Assembly: GCA_051155755.1 (NCBI GenBank) | Contig: DAXETY010000135.1 | Coordinates: forward strand, 1-26,726 | Length of the DNA: 26,726 bases | Origin: DAXETY01 sp051155755 | Lineage (GTDB): Bacteria > Desulfobacterota > Desulfobacteria > Desulfobacterales > SG8-13 | Reading direction: 5' to 3' | In this document: positions 1-6,006 of the stretch, one piece after another | Numbering within the stretch: the stretch's first letter is position 1 | Layout: every line of letters begins with the position of its first letter | Notes under the pieces: generated by a model | Told to the model about the DNA's origin: nothing | Databases searched by the model: none | What the model saw: the letters and a program-made list of their open reading frames with translations, nothing else | Program-made: the position numbers and the translations under genes

Positions 1-9
1 TTCAACATC

Positions 10-27
10 GAAGCACAAAAGTGCTTC
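10..27 (+). terminator. Hairpin with T-rich tail at window edge
   Basis: GAAGCAC, a four-base AAAA loop and GTGCTTC form a perfect 7-bp stem, followed by TGTCTTTTC. It looks like an intrinsic terminator for a plus-strand gene that would end before the window. It could instead belong to the structured element formed with the next two hairpins. Confidence 0.45.
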
Positions 28-31
28 TGTC

Positions 32-67
32 TTTTCTTGCCAGCTGCATTTGCCGCAGGCAAGAAAA
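32..67. repeat. Inverted repeat, 10-bp arms
   Basis: TTTTCTTGCC (32-41) and GGCAAGAAAA (58-67) are exact reverse complements separated by 16 bases. This is the middle member of three consecutive hairpins in the first 95 bases. Its function is unknown. It may be part of a REP-like or IS200/IS605-type end, or a structured 3' region. Confidence 0.5.
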
Positions 68-73
68 TTCAAG

Positions 74-92
74 CCACCCGCTTCGCGGGTGG
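74..92 (-). terminator. Hairpin after the minus-strand kinase gene
   Basis: CCACCCGC (74-81), a three-base loop, then GCGGGTGG (85-92) make a perfect GC-rich stem 8 bases after the stop codon of the minus-strand kinase gene. Read on the minus strand it is followed by CTTGAATTTTCTTG, a weak T-rich tail, so it may terminate that gene. The arm sequence also resembles REP-type palindromes. Confidence 0.45.
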
Positions 93-100
93 TTGTTGAT

Positions 101-1423
101 TTAAACCACGGTATCGAAATAAAGGGCTTCAGCAGACGGCAGCCAGCAAGTGACGACCGTTCCCGCATCGGCTTGCGGTTCCACCGCAAACGTCCCGCCG
201 AGACCGCGCAGGATGCCTTCTACGCTGGCCAATCCAAGCCCACAGTAGCCCAGCGGTGTTCGGGTGGAAAAAAACGGCAGGCAGAGCGCGTCTTTTAAAT
301 TCTCATCAATACCGGTTCCCGTGTCACGGATCGTAATACAAACCCCGTTCGACTCGGTGCGGATATCCACGGACACGCTTGCATCGTTCGGACAAAAAGC
401 TTCGGCATTGGCGTAAAGCTCTTCAAAGATACGGTGCAGCGCAACCGGATCGGCGAAAATCGTGGGCAACGTTTCTTTGCAGGTCAGGTTCATGGGAATG
501 CGGCGATCCCTGCAGGTCCAGGCATCGAAGGCGATTTCCACCAGCTGCGATTTTTCCGTGGTCCGATCGTTGCAAAAACGGTCGCCGGCATATTCGCCCA
601 GCTTGGCAGACCAAAGCATGCCGCGTCGCAATTCCGCGATCATGGTCTGCATCCGCCGCATCTTGTCGGATTGTTTTGATAAATCCGCCATAATCACCTG
701 ACAGTGATGATACAGCTCCTGGATGAGCCGATCGAGAATGGTGGCGACGTTGCCGGCCAGCCGTGGCAGAAACACCGAAATAAACCCGGCATCCAAGGGA
801 ACCGGAAAGACGCAGAGGTTATTTCCGGTGGGACGGATTTGTTCGGCGATCAGGATAATTTCTCCCAGAATACGTGTCTGCAGAGCGACGTTGCACCGGT
901 AGCGAGGGTCGACGGTGGGACCGAGCAAATCGTTGGTCAGCATCGATTCGCATTGAATCAGCTTTTCCATACGCTTTAACCGCTGTCGCTGCTGTTTCCG
1001 GCCCGTTTGGGCCATTTGCATCAAAGACAGGTTGCCCTGAATCACCATAAACAGATTGTTGAAATGGTGTGCCAGCCCTCCGATGAAGGTTTGCAGTTGA
1101 AACGTCGCCTGATCCGGGCAGGATTGTTGTCGTTCGACCGGCCCGGCCTCGCGTAGCCAGGCCGGGTGCCGATCGATCTGCAGCCGGGCTTGTATGATCA
1201 AATCCGCAACATCGACGCCGTGGGTTGTCGAATCGCCTTCGGCAAAATGGTCAAATTTCGGATCCGTTGTTGCGGTTGACTGGGCGTTGGCACTGATTGG
1301 CCACAGCGTTGCCGGTTCGTCGCAAAATCTCCGGCGCACTAACTGGGCAATCTGTCCGCGCTGGTTTTCGCGGGTGCAATAAAACCAGGACAGGTAATCA
1401 CCGGATTTCGGATCGGTTAACAT
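101..1423 (-). CDS. NtrB-like histidine kinase, soluble, atypical
   Basis: A 440-residue cytoplasmic histidine kinase with no membrane segment. The phosphoacceptor region is GGLAHHFNN, with His119 as likely acceptor; related kinases have AHDFNN, so a second His replaces the usual Asp. The C-terminal ATPase domain shows an N-box (ELYANAEA, Asn339), a G1 box (DTGTGID from Asp367), FFSTR, and a G2 box (GYCGLGLAS, 392-400). About 220 residues separate His119 from Asn339, roughly twice the usual distance, and part of that stretch (about 215-275) looks helical. The N-terminal 110 residues match no sensor domain I recognise. An upstream in-frame ATG at 1510 exists, but ATG 1423 has GGGGAG at good spacing, so I chose 1423. 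It is divergent from the hybrid kinase at 2131. Its partner regulator is not in the window. Certain as a kinase-fold protein; signal and target unknown. Confidence 0.85.
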   Translation of the reverse strand: MLTDPKSGDYLSWFYCTRENQRGQIAQLVRRRFCDEPATLWPISANAQSTATTDPKFDHFAEGDSTTHGVDVADLIIQARLQIDRHPAWLREAGPVERQQSCPDQATFQLQTFIGGLAHHFNNLFMVIQGNLSLMQMAQTGRKQQRQRLKRMEKLIQCESMLTNDLLGPTVDPRYRCNVALQTRILGEIILIAEQIRPTGNNLCVFPVPLDAGFISVFLPRLAGNVATILDRLIQELYHHCQVIMADLSKQSDKMRRMQTMIAELRRGMLWSAKLGEYAGDRFCNDRTTEKSQLVEIAFDAWTCRDRRIPMNLTCKETLPTIFADPVALHRIFEELYANAEAFCPNDASVSVDIRTESNGVCITIRDTGTGIDENLKDALCLPFFSTRTPLGYCGLGLASVEGILRGLGGTFAVEPQADAGTVVTCWLPSAEALYFDTVV

Positions 1424-1757
1424 CGTTTCTCCCCGGAGACGGTTTGAGCGCCTCCAACCTGACTCACATAACAACTGATTCAGTGCTGGCCTAAAATATG
1501 CAGGAATCATGCCACTGTAACTTATTAATATTCCAACGATAGATTTTGATTTGGAGATTCGGGGCTACCGCTACAAGTTAGCTGTACCAAAATGTAAGTA
1601 TTGCAATGAATTACAAAGTATATAATCGGCTTTGAGCATGCTGAAAAATTTTTTGCAAATTGCAATTCGGGTTTGATCCAAAGGTTGTATTCGCTTAAAA
1701 ATCCAGTGGTTTTTGCAGGTCGGCCCGGCGGCTGTGTCAATTATTTGACGAAAAAGC

Positions 1758-1773
1758 GGTGGTACACACCACC
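1758..1773. repeat. Short inverted repeat GGTGGT/ACCACC
   Basis: GGTGGT and ACCACC are separated by ACAC. It is the first of three inverted repeats within 90 bp between the two kinase genes. It could be a protein-binding site or a minor hairpin. Confidence 0.4.
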
Positions 1774-1776
1774 AGC

Positions 1777-1809
1777 TTCGCATCGAAATCGGACCGATTG
1801 GAATGCGAA
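1777..1809. promoter_or_regulatory. Interrupted 33-bp dyad, candidate operator
   Basis: Outer arms TTCGCAT/ATGCGAA (7 bp) and inner arms AATCGG/CCGATT (6 bp) are centred on A1793, with a 3-by-3 mismatch between the two arm pairs. The one-base centre suits a protein-bound DNA dyad better than an RNA hairpin. It lies about 160 bp upstream of the predicted start point of the sigma-54-like promoter, a normal place for an enhancer-binding-protein site. Binding is inferred only. Confidence 0.45.
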
Positions 1810-1824
1810 ATCCGCACCGGCAAT

Positions 1825-1846
1825 TTTTGCCGACCTGTCGGCAAAA
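1825..1846. promoter_or_regulatory. 22-bp near-perfect palindrome, candidate operator
   Basis: TTTTGCCGAC, CT, GTCGGCAAAA: two exact 10-bp arms around a 2-bp centre. It lies about 118 bp upstream of the predicted sigma-54 start point at about 1953 and between the two divergent kinase genes. Its symmetry suggests a dimeric DNA-binding protein, which is not identifiable in the window. Confidence 0.5.
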
Positions 1847-1925
1847 CCGGGGCTCTTGCCCCAGCGAGGTTCATTGATTTTCCGGCATGATCGCCAAAAT
1901 ACCCAATTTGCCATATTCATGCGGT

Positions 1926-1942
1926 TTGGCACAAATTCTGCA
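1926..1942 (+). promoter_or_regulatory. Candidate sigma-54 promoter for hybrid kinase
   Basis: The element reads TTGGCACAAATTCTGCA. It fits the -24/-12 consensus YTGGCACGRNNNTTGCW at all but two positions and keeps GG and GC exactly 10 bases apart. The predicted start point is near 1953, giving a leader of about 180 bases to ATG 2131. Upstream dyads fit enhancer-binding sites. Confidence 0.5.
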
Positions 1943-2130
1943 AAATCCGGCCAAATGAATACCCGCTCGAAGCGCAAAAGCACTCGGCGGCAAATCCATC
2001 GCATATCGCCGCTGATCCCATTGCGATGCCGCCGCAGATAGAGTAACAATCGTCCTGACAAATGGCAGGTGGATCGATCGATTCAACGTAAATCCAAAAT
2101 GTTGTGCCCATTTCAATTCAAGGAACAATC

Positions 2131-3666
2131 ATGCAGCCCCAACGCCTCAAAGAGCGACTGCAACCGGAGGTTCTCTGGTTCGAACTTGCAAATGACGGAC
2201 TCCTGGTCATTCAAAACACGGTGATCGTCGATCTGAATCCGAGCTTCTCGAAAATTTGTGGATATCAATTCGATGAATTGGCCGGCAGGCCCCTGGATAC
2301 GATCTTGGATGGTGACAAAGAATCGCTCTTGGAGGCCGTCGCAGCGCAGGAGGGCTGCGAAAACGGCCGATTGCCGAGCCGTCGGATTCATTTCCTGCAT
2401 CGAGATGGACATGCGGTGCCGGCGCAAATTCGGATCGGCGCAATCGTACACCGCGGGAGCCGTGCCTTGCTGCTGGTTGTAAAGGACCTTTCCACGGAAA
2501 TCAAAAAAGAACACGAACTGCAGAAAGTCCGGCAATTGGAGTCCCTTGCTGCGCTTTCCGGGGGAATTGCACACGACTACAACAACTTGCTGACGATCAT
2601 CATCGGCAACATCTCTCTGATTCGATCCATCGTTGGCAGTATCGACAGCATTTCGCCGCTGCTCAATGAAGTGCTGGAAGCTTCCATGGTTGCAAAATCC
2701 TTGACTCAGAAATTGATTACCTTTTCCAAGGGCGGTGCACCGCGCACAGCTGCTGCCGACATTGTCCCGGTAGTGAAAAACACCACCGAATTTTCCCTGA
2801 GCGGCTCCAACATCGTGGCCCGCTTCCAGTTCGAGGAAAACCTGAACCAGGTGGACATCGATAAAGCCCAGATCGCCCAGGCGATACACAACATTGTTAT
2901 GAACGCCCGCGAGGCGATGCCTGCCGGGGGTGTACTTACGGTCACCGCAAAGAAACGCCTTGTCGAAGACGATCCATGCGGGATGAAACCGGGCGCCTAT
3001 GTTTGCATTGGCATCACAGACGGTGGTTGCGGAATTGCTTCCGAACACCTCCCCAAAGTCTTCGATCCCTATTTTTCCACCAAAGAGCGCGGCAGTCATA
3101 AAGGAATGGGACTGGGGCTGTCCATCTGCCAATCCATCATTCAAAAACACAATGGTTTCCTGGACATCTCCTCGACGGTGGGTCGAGGCACCCGTGTGGC
3201 GATCCTGCTGCCGGCCTCTTCGGCCAAGAATCTTCCCTCCCGGACCGAAGCCACCCCGGTCTCGGCGGAGAGCATTCAAGGCCGCGGCCGCATCCTGCTG
3301 ATGGACGACGAGGAAAGGATCCTGAAATTAGCCGCATTGATGTTGCGGCGGCTGGGTTATGAGGTCGAACTTGCAGAGGACGGTGAAGATGCCGTTGAGA
3401 AATACCGGAATGCAACACGAAAAAACACCCCGTTCGATGCAGTGATTCTGGACCTGACCGTCCGAGGCGGTATGGGGGGCGCGGAAACGATCCGACTGCT
3501 GAAGAAAATCGATCCCTCCGTCAAGGCCCTGCTCTCCAGCGGCTATTCCACCAGTCCCGTCATGACAGCTCCGGAGCGTTACGGGTTCTGCGGCGTCGTA
3601 GCAAAACCGTACGATTTGGAAACACTTGCTGAAGGCCTGTATCGGCTTCTGCACATCGAGACCTGA
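2131..3666 (+). CDS. PAS-containing hybrid histidine kinase with receiver
   Basis: A 511-residue soluble hybrid sensor kinase. Residues about 10-125 form a PAS-type domain (NDGLLVIQNTVIVDLNPSF, then GYQFDELAGR). The dimerisation domain carries GGIAHDYNN with His148. The ATPase domain has its N-box at Asn258 (NIVMNAREAM), G1 at DGGCGI (297-302), FDPYFSTK and G2 at GMGLGLS (325-331). A linker of about 30 residues leads to a C-terminal receiver with acidic Asp392/Asp393, phosphoacceptor Asp441 (VILDL), Ser469/470 and Lys492 (AKPYD). All catalytic residues are present, but there is no output domain, so phosphate must pass to another protein or the receiver acts as a brake. A GTG nine codons upstream (2104) is open, but ATG 2131 has AAGGA six bases before it and is preferred. 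The stimulus is unknown. Confidence 0.93.
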   Translation: MQPQRLKERLQPEVLWFELANDGLLVIQNTVIVDLNPSFSKICGYQFDELAGRPLDTILDGDKESLLEAVAAQEGCENGRLPSRRIHFLHRDGHAVPAQIRIGAIVHRGSRALLLVVKDLSTEIKKEHELQKVRQLESLAALSGGIAHDYNNLLTIIIGNISLIRSIVGSIDSISPLLNEVLEASMVAKSLTQKLITFSKGGAPRTAAADIVPVVKNTTEFSLSGSNIVARFQFEENLNQVDIDKAQIAQAIHNIVMNAREAMPAGGVLTVTAKKRLVEDDPCGMKPGAYVCIGITDGGCGIASEHLPKVFDPYFSTKERGSHKGMGLGLSICQSIIQKHNGFLDISSTVGRGTRVAILLPASSAKNLPSRTEATPVSAESIQGRGRILLMDDEERILKLAALMLRRLGYEVELAEDGEDAVEKYRNATRKNTPFDAVILDLTVRGGMGGAETIRLLKKIDPSVKALLSSGYSTSPVMTAPERYGFCGVVAKPYDLETLAEGLYRLLHIET

Positions 3667-3700
3667 ACCGCTTCAAAACAACGATGCCATCGATCCCCGG

Positions 3701-3729
3701 TTGCAAAAGCACGCGTTGTTTCTTACAAT
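3701..3729 (+). promoter_or_regulatory. Sigma-70 promoter for class A PBP gene
   Basis: TTGCAA (3701-3706) and TACAAT (3724-3729) are separated by exactly 17 bases. The -35 matches the consensus at 4 of 6 and the -10 at 5 of 6. The predicted start near 3736 gives a leader of about 95 bases before the GTG at 3832. Confidence 0.55.
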
Positions 3730-3831
3730 GCAATTCTTGAAAACTGTACTGATATGCTGGAAGGGTGACCGGCCCCATTGTTCCGATCCACCGTTGCAAG
3801 TTTTCCATCGGGTCCGTGAATATCTTCAACT

Positions 3832-5796
3832 GTGAAAAAGTTCGTATTTCGAAAAATACCACTCTGGTTTTGGATCGTTATTTTCGGCGGTGTCTTCTGC
3901 GGCGCCCTGGCTGGTGCATTCATGGGGCTGACCCGCGATCTGCCCCAGATTCAGTCGCTGGAATCGTATTCGCCCTCTGCCGTCACTCGGATTTTCTCCG
4001 AAGACCAACAGCTGCTGGCCGAGATCTACCTCGAAAAACGTGATCCGGTTGCGTTGCCCGCCATTCCGGAAAACCTCACAGCGGCCTTGGTTGCCACCGA
4101 AGATCGGAAGTTTTATCGGCACAGCGGAGTCGACCTGAAGGCCGTCATTCGGGCCGCAGTCAAGGACTTGATGGCCGGTGCCTTTAAGGAGGGCGCCAGC
4201 ACGATCACCCAGCAGCTGGCCAAAACCCTGTTTCTCACCCCCCGCAAGACATTGGTTCGAAAATTCAAAGAGGCCGTTCTCGCATTTCAACTCGAACGCC
4301 GTTACACCAAAGACGAAATTCTGACGCTGTATTTGAACCAGGTGTACTTCGGCAGTGGCGCTTACGGAGTGCAGTCGGCATCCCGGATTTTTTTTGGCAA
4401 ACCCGTTCAGGACCTGACCCTGGCCGAATGTGCCCTGATCGCCGGCATGCCGAAATCACCATCCCGCTATTCGCCCCGAATCGACCCGGAACTGGCGATC
4501 CGAAGACGCAATGTCGTACTGCGGCAAATGCTCGAAACCGGGCTGGTTTCTCAAAGCCAGTACCGCACGGCCGTAGCGGAACCGCTGCAATTGGGGAATG
4601 CACCGCCGGATAAGACCCGCGCACCCTATTTTATCGATGGGGTAAAAGGACGCCTGGAAGATATCCTGGGGCCGGATCGTTTGTACAAGGGTGGACTGAC
4701 GGTGCACACCACGCTAATCTACCGTCACCAGCGCCGCGCCGAAGAATCGCTTCGTGTCGGATTGGACGCCCTCGACATTCGAATGCAGGCCAATGAACCC
4801 GGTGCACCTCCGGCTCAGGGAGCATTGGTGGCCATCGAAAACACCACCGGGGGCATTGTCGCCATGGTCGGTGGCCGGGATTATTCCGATAGCCGTTTTA
4901 ACCGGGCCACGGATGCATTGCGCCAGCCGGGCTCGGCTTTCAAGCCGATCCTCTACGCCTATGCCGTTGAAAAAGGCTTCTCGCAAAACAAGCTGATCCT
5001 GGATGCACCGGTGGTCTTCCGGGGCGCACGGGAGGGGCAGGACTGGCAACCGGAGAATTTTTCCGAGGGCTTTGAAGGAGAGATCACGCTGCGCAAAGCC
5101 CTGGCGAAGTCGAAAAACATCCCGGCGGTCCGTCTGATGGAGATGCTCGGGCCGGCTTCGGTTGCAACATTCGCTCATTCATTGGGTATTCGCGCCAGCT
5201 TGCAGCCCAACCTGACCCTTGCGCTGGGCTCCTCGGGCATTTCGCTGATGGAGTTGACCAGCGCCTATTCCGTATTCGCCAACCGGGGACGCCGGATCGA
5301 ACCCTGGAGCATCACCGAAGTTGCGGATCCGGAAGGTCGTGTGATCTGGCGGTCGCGACCACGGCAGGAACTGGTGATGTCGCGAACGGGAGCGGCGATC
5401 GTCACCGATATGCTCGAGGCAGTGATTCGGGAGGGTACCGGGCGCAAAGCCCTGCAGATCAAACGACCGATTGCCGGAAAAACCGGCACGACCGATGATT
5501 TCAAGGACGCGCTTTTCGTGGGATTCTCCCCTTCTCTGTCGGTTGGTGTGTGGGTCGGCAGAGATGACTTCGGCAGTCTCGGAGACGGTGAAACCGGCGC
5601 AAAAGCAGCCCTTCCCATCTGGTTGGATTTCGTGCAGGCCAGCATTGCGGAGAAACCGTTCGAGTTTTTCGACCTTCCCGATGAAACCACGATGGTGTTC
5701 ATGGATCCCGACACGGGAGAAGCGCTGCCGGAAGACAGTGCCGGAGCGGTTCCGACCCTGTTTCGCAAAGACCACGCACCCAAGCGCATCCATTAA
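3832..5796 (+). CDS. Class A penicillin-binding protein (PBP1A-type)
   Basis: A 654-residue bifunctional peptidoglycan synthase that polymerises lipid II and cross-links stem peptides in the periplasm. A single N-terminal membrane anchor spans about residues 10-32. The GT51 glycosyltransferase domain shows ATEDRKFYRHSG with catalytic Glu90, GASTITQQLAK (121-131) and LYLNQVYFGSGAYGVQ. The transpeptidase domain has SxxK at Ser368-Lys371 (PGSAFK), SKN at 427-429 and KTGT at 550-553, so both active sites are complete. The length is shorter than enterobacterial PBP1A (about 850) and fits the compact type without the large insertion. The start is GTG 3832 with only a weak ribosome-binding site, placed by the basic-hydrophobic N-terminus. 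The gene stands alone, with a promoter at 3701 and a hairpin after the stop. The name mrcA would fit but is not certain, as several paralogues may exist. Confidence 0.95.
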   Translation: MKKFVFRKIPLWFWIVIFGGVFCGALAGAFMGLTRDLPQIQSLESYSPSAVTRIFSEDQQLLAEIYLEKRDPVALPAIPENLTAALVATEDRKFYRHSGVDLKAVIRAAVKDLMAGAFKEGASTITQQLAKTLFLTPRKTLVRKFKEAVLAFQLERRYTKDEILTLYLNQVYFGSGAYGVQSASRIFFGKPVQDLTLAECALIAGMPKSPSRYSPRIDPELAIRRRNVVLRQMLETGLVSQSQYRTAVAEPLQLGNAPPDKTRAPYFIDGVKGRLEDILGPDRLYKGGLTVHTTLIYRHQRRAEESLRVGLDALDIRMQANEPGAPPAQGALVAIENTTGGIVAMVGGRDYSDSRFNRATDALRQPGSAFKPILYAYAVEKGFSQNKLILDAPVVFRGAREGQDWQPENFSEGFEGEITLRKALAKSKNIPAVRLMEMLGPASVATFAHSLGIRASLQPNLTLALGSSGISLMELTSAYSVFANRGRRIEPWSITEVADPEGRVIWRSRPRQELVMSRTGAAIVTDMLEAVIREGTGRKALQIKRPIAGKTGTTDDFKDALFVGFSPSLSVGVWVGRDDFGSLGDGETGAKAALPIWLDFVQASIAEKPFEFFDLPDETTMVFMDPDTGEALPEDSAGAVPTLFRKDHAPKRIH

Positions 5797-5821
5797 GTCA
5801 CCCTCTGAAACCAAACCAAAA

Positions 5822-5852
5822 CGCGCCCCACCGCATCTGTCGGTGTGGCGCG
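5822..5852. terminator. Bidirectional terminator between convergent genes
   Basis: CGCGCC (5822-5827) pairs with GGCGCG (5847-5852) and CACCG (5829-5833) with CGGTG (5841-5845), with one mismatch and a 7-base loop. On the minus strand the stem is followed by TTTTGGTTTGGTTTC, a good T-tract for ending the surface-protein transcript. On the plus strand the tail is only CTTTC. Confidence 0.65.
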
Positions 5853-5892
5853 CTTTCGGAACGGAGCCTGCGCGACGCGTTGGTTGGACCCG

Positions 5893-5945
5893 ACCCGGCT
5901 GCTGCTGAAGGAGGCAGAGGCGCACGCAGCCGGGTTGGAGTGTCC
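5893..5945. repeat. Inverted repeat, 10-bp arms, long loop
   Basis: ACCCGGCTGC (5893-5902) and GCAGCCGGGT (5936-5945) are exact reverse complements with a 33-base loop. The stem extends a few pairs outward with one wobble. It has no T-tract on either side. It is the second of three inverted repeats between the convergent genes ending at 5796 and 6007. Confidence 0.45.
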
Positions 5946-5959
5946 GGCGCACTGCGGAC

Positions 5960-5991
5960 CTCGATGTCGTCAACGCCGCGACGACATCGAG
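5960..5991. repeat. Perfect inverted repeat, 12-bp arms
   Basis: CTCGATGTCGTC (5960-5971) and GACGACATCGAG (5980-5991) are exact reverse complements with an 8-base loop. It lies 15 bases past the stop of the minus-strand surface-protein gene. There is no T-tract, so it is more likely a 3'-end stabiliser or a repeat element than an intrinsic terminator. Confidence 0.55.
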
Positions 5992-6006
5992 CACAGTTGG
6001 GAACTG

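Larger units (their letters stand above)
1424..2130. other. Intergenic region between divergent kinases
   Basis: About 700 bp with no convincing gene. The first part (about 1510-1700) is AT-rich. The second part holds several inverted repeats (1758-1773, 1777-1809, 1825-1846) and a sigma-54-like promoter at 1926-1942 pointing to the hybrid kinase. Open frames here run through the inverted repeats, have no family resemblance and were judged chance. Confidence 0.6.

Noticed and set aside
1601..1626. TTGCAA ... TATAAT as a plus-strand promoter
   Set aside because: The spacer is only 14 bases, too short for a convincing sigma-70 promoter, and no plus-strand gene follows closely.
1741..2061. 106-codon minus-strand open frame between the kinases
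   Set aside because: It runs through inverted repeats and a promoter-like region, is Arg/Trp/Cys-rich in an erratic way and resembles no family.
2113..3279. 388-codon minus-strand open frame opposite the hybrid kinase
   Set aside because: It is a shadow of the kinase gene; its composition is low-quality and the plus-strand frame has all kinase and receiver motifs.
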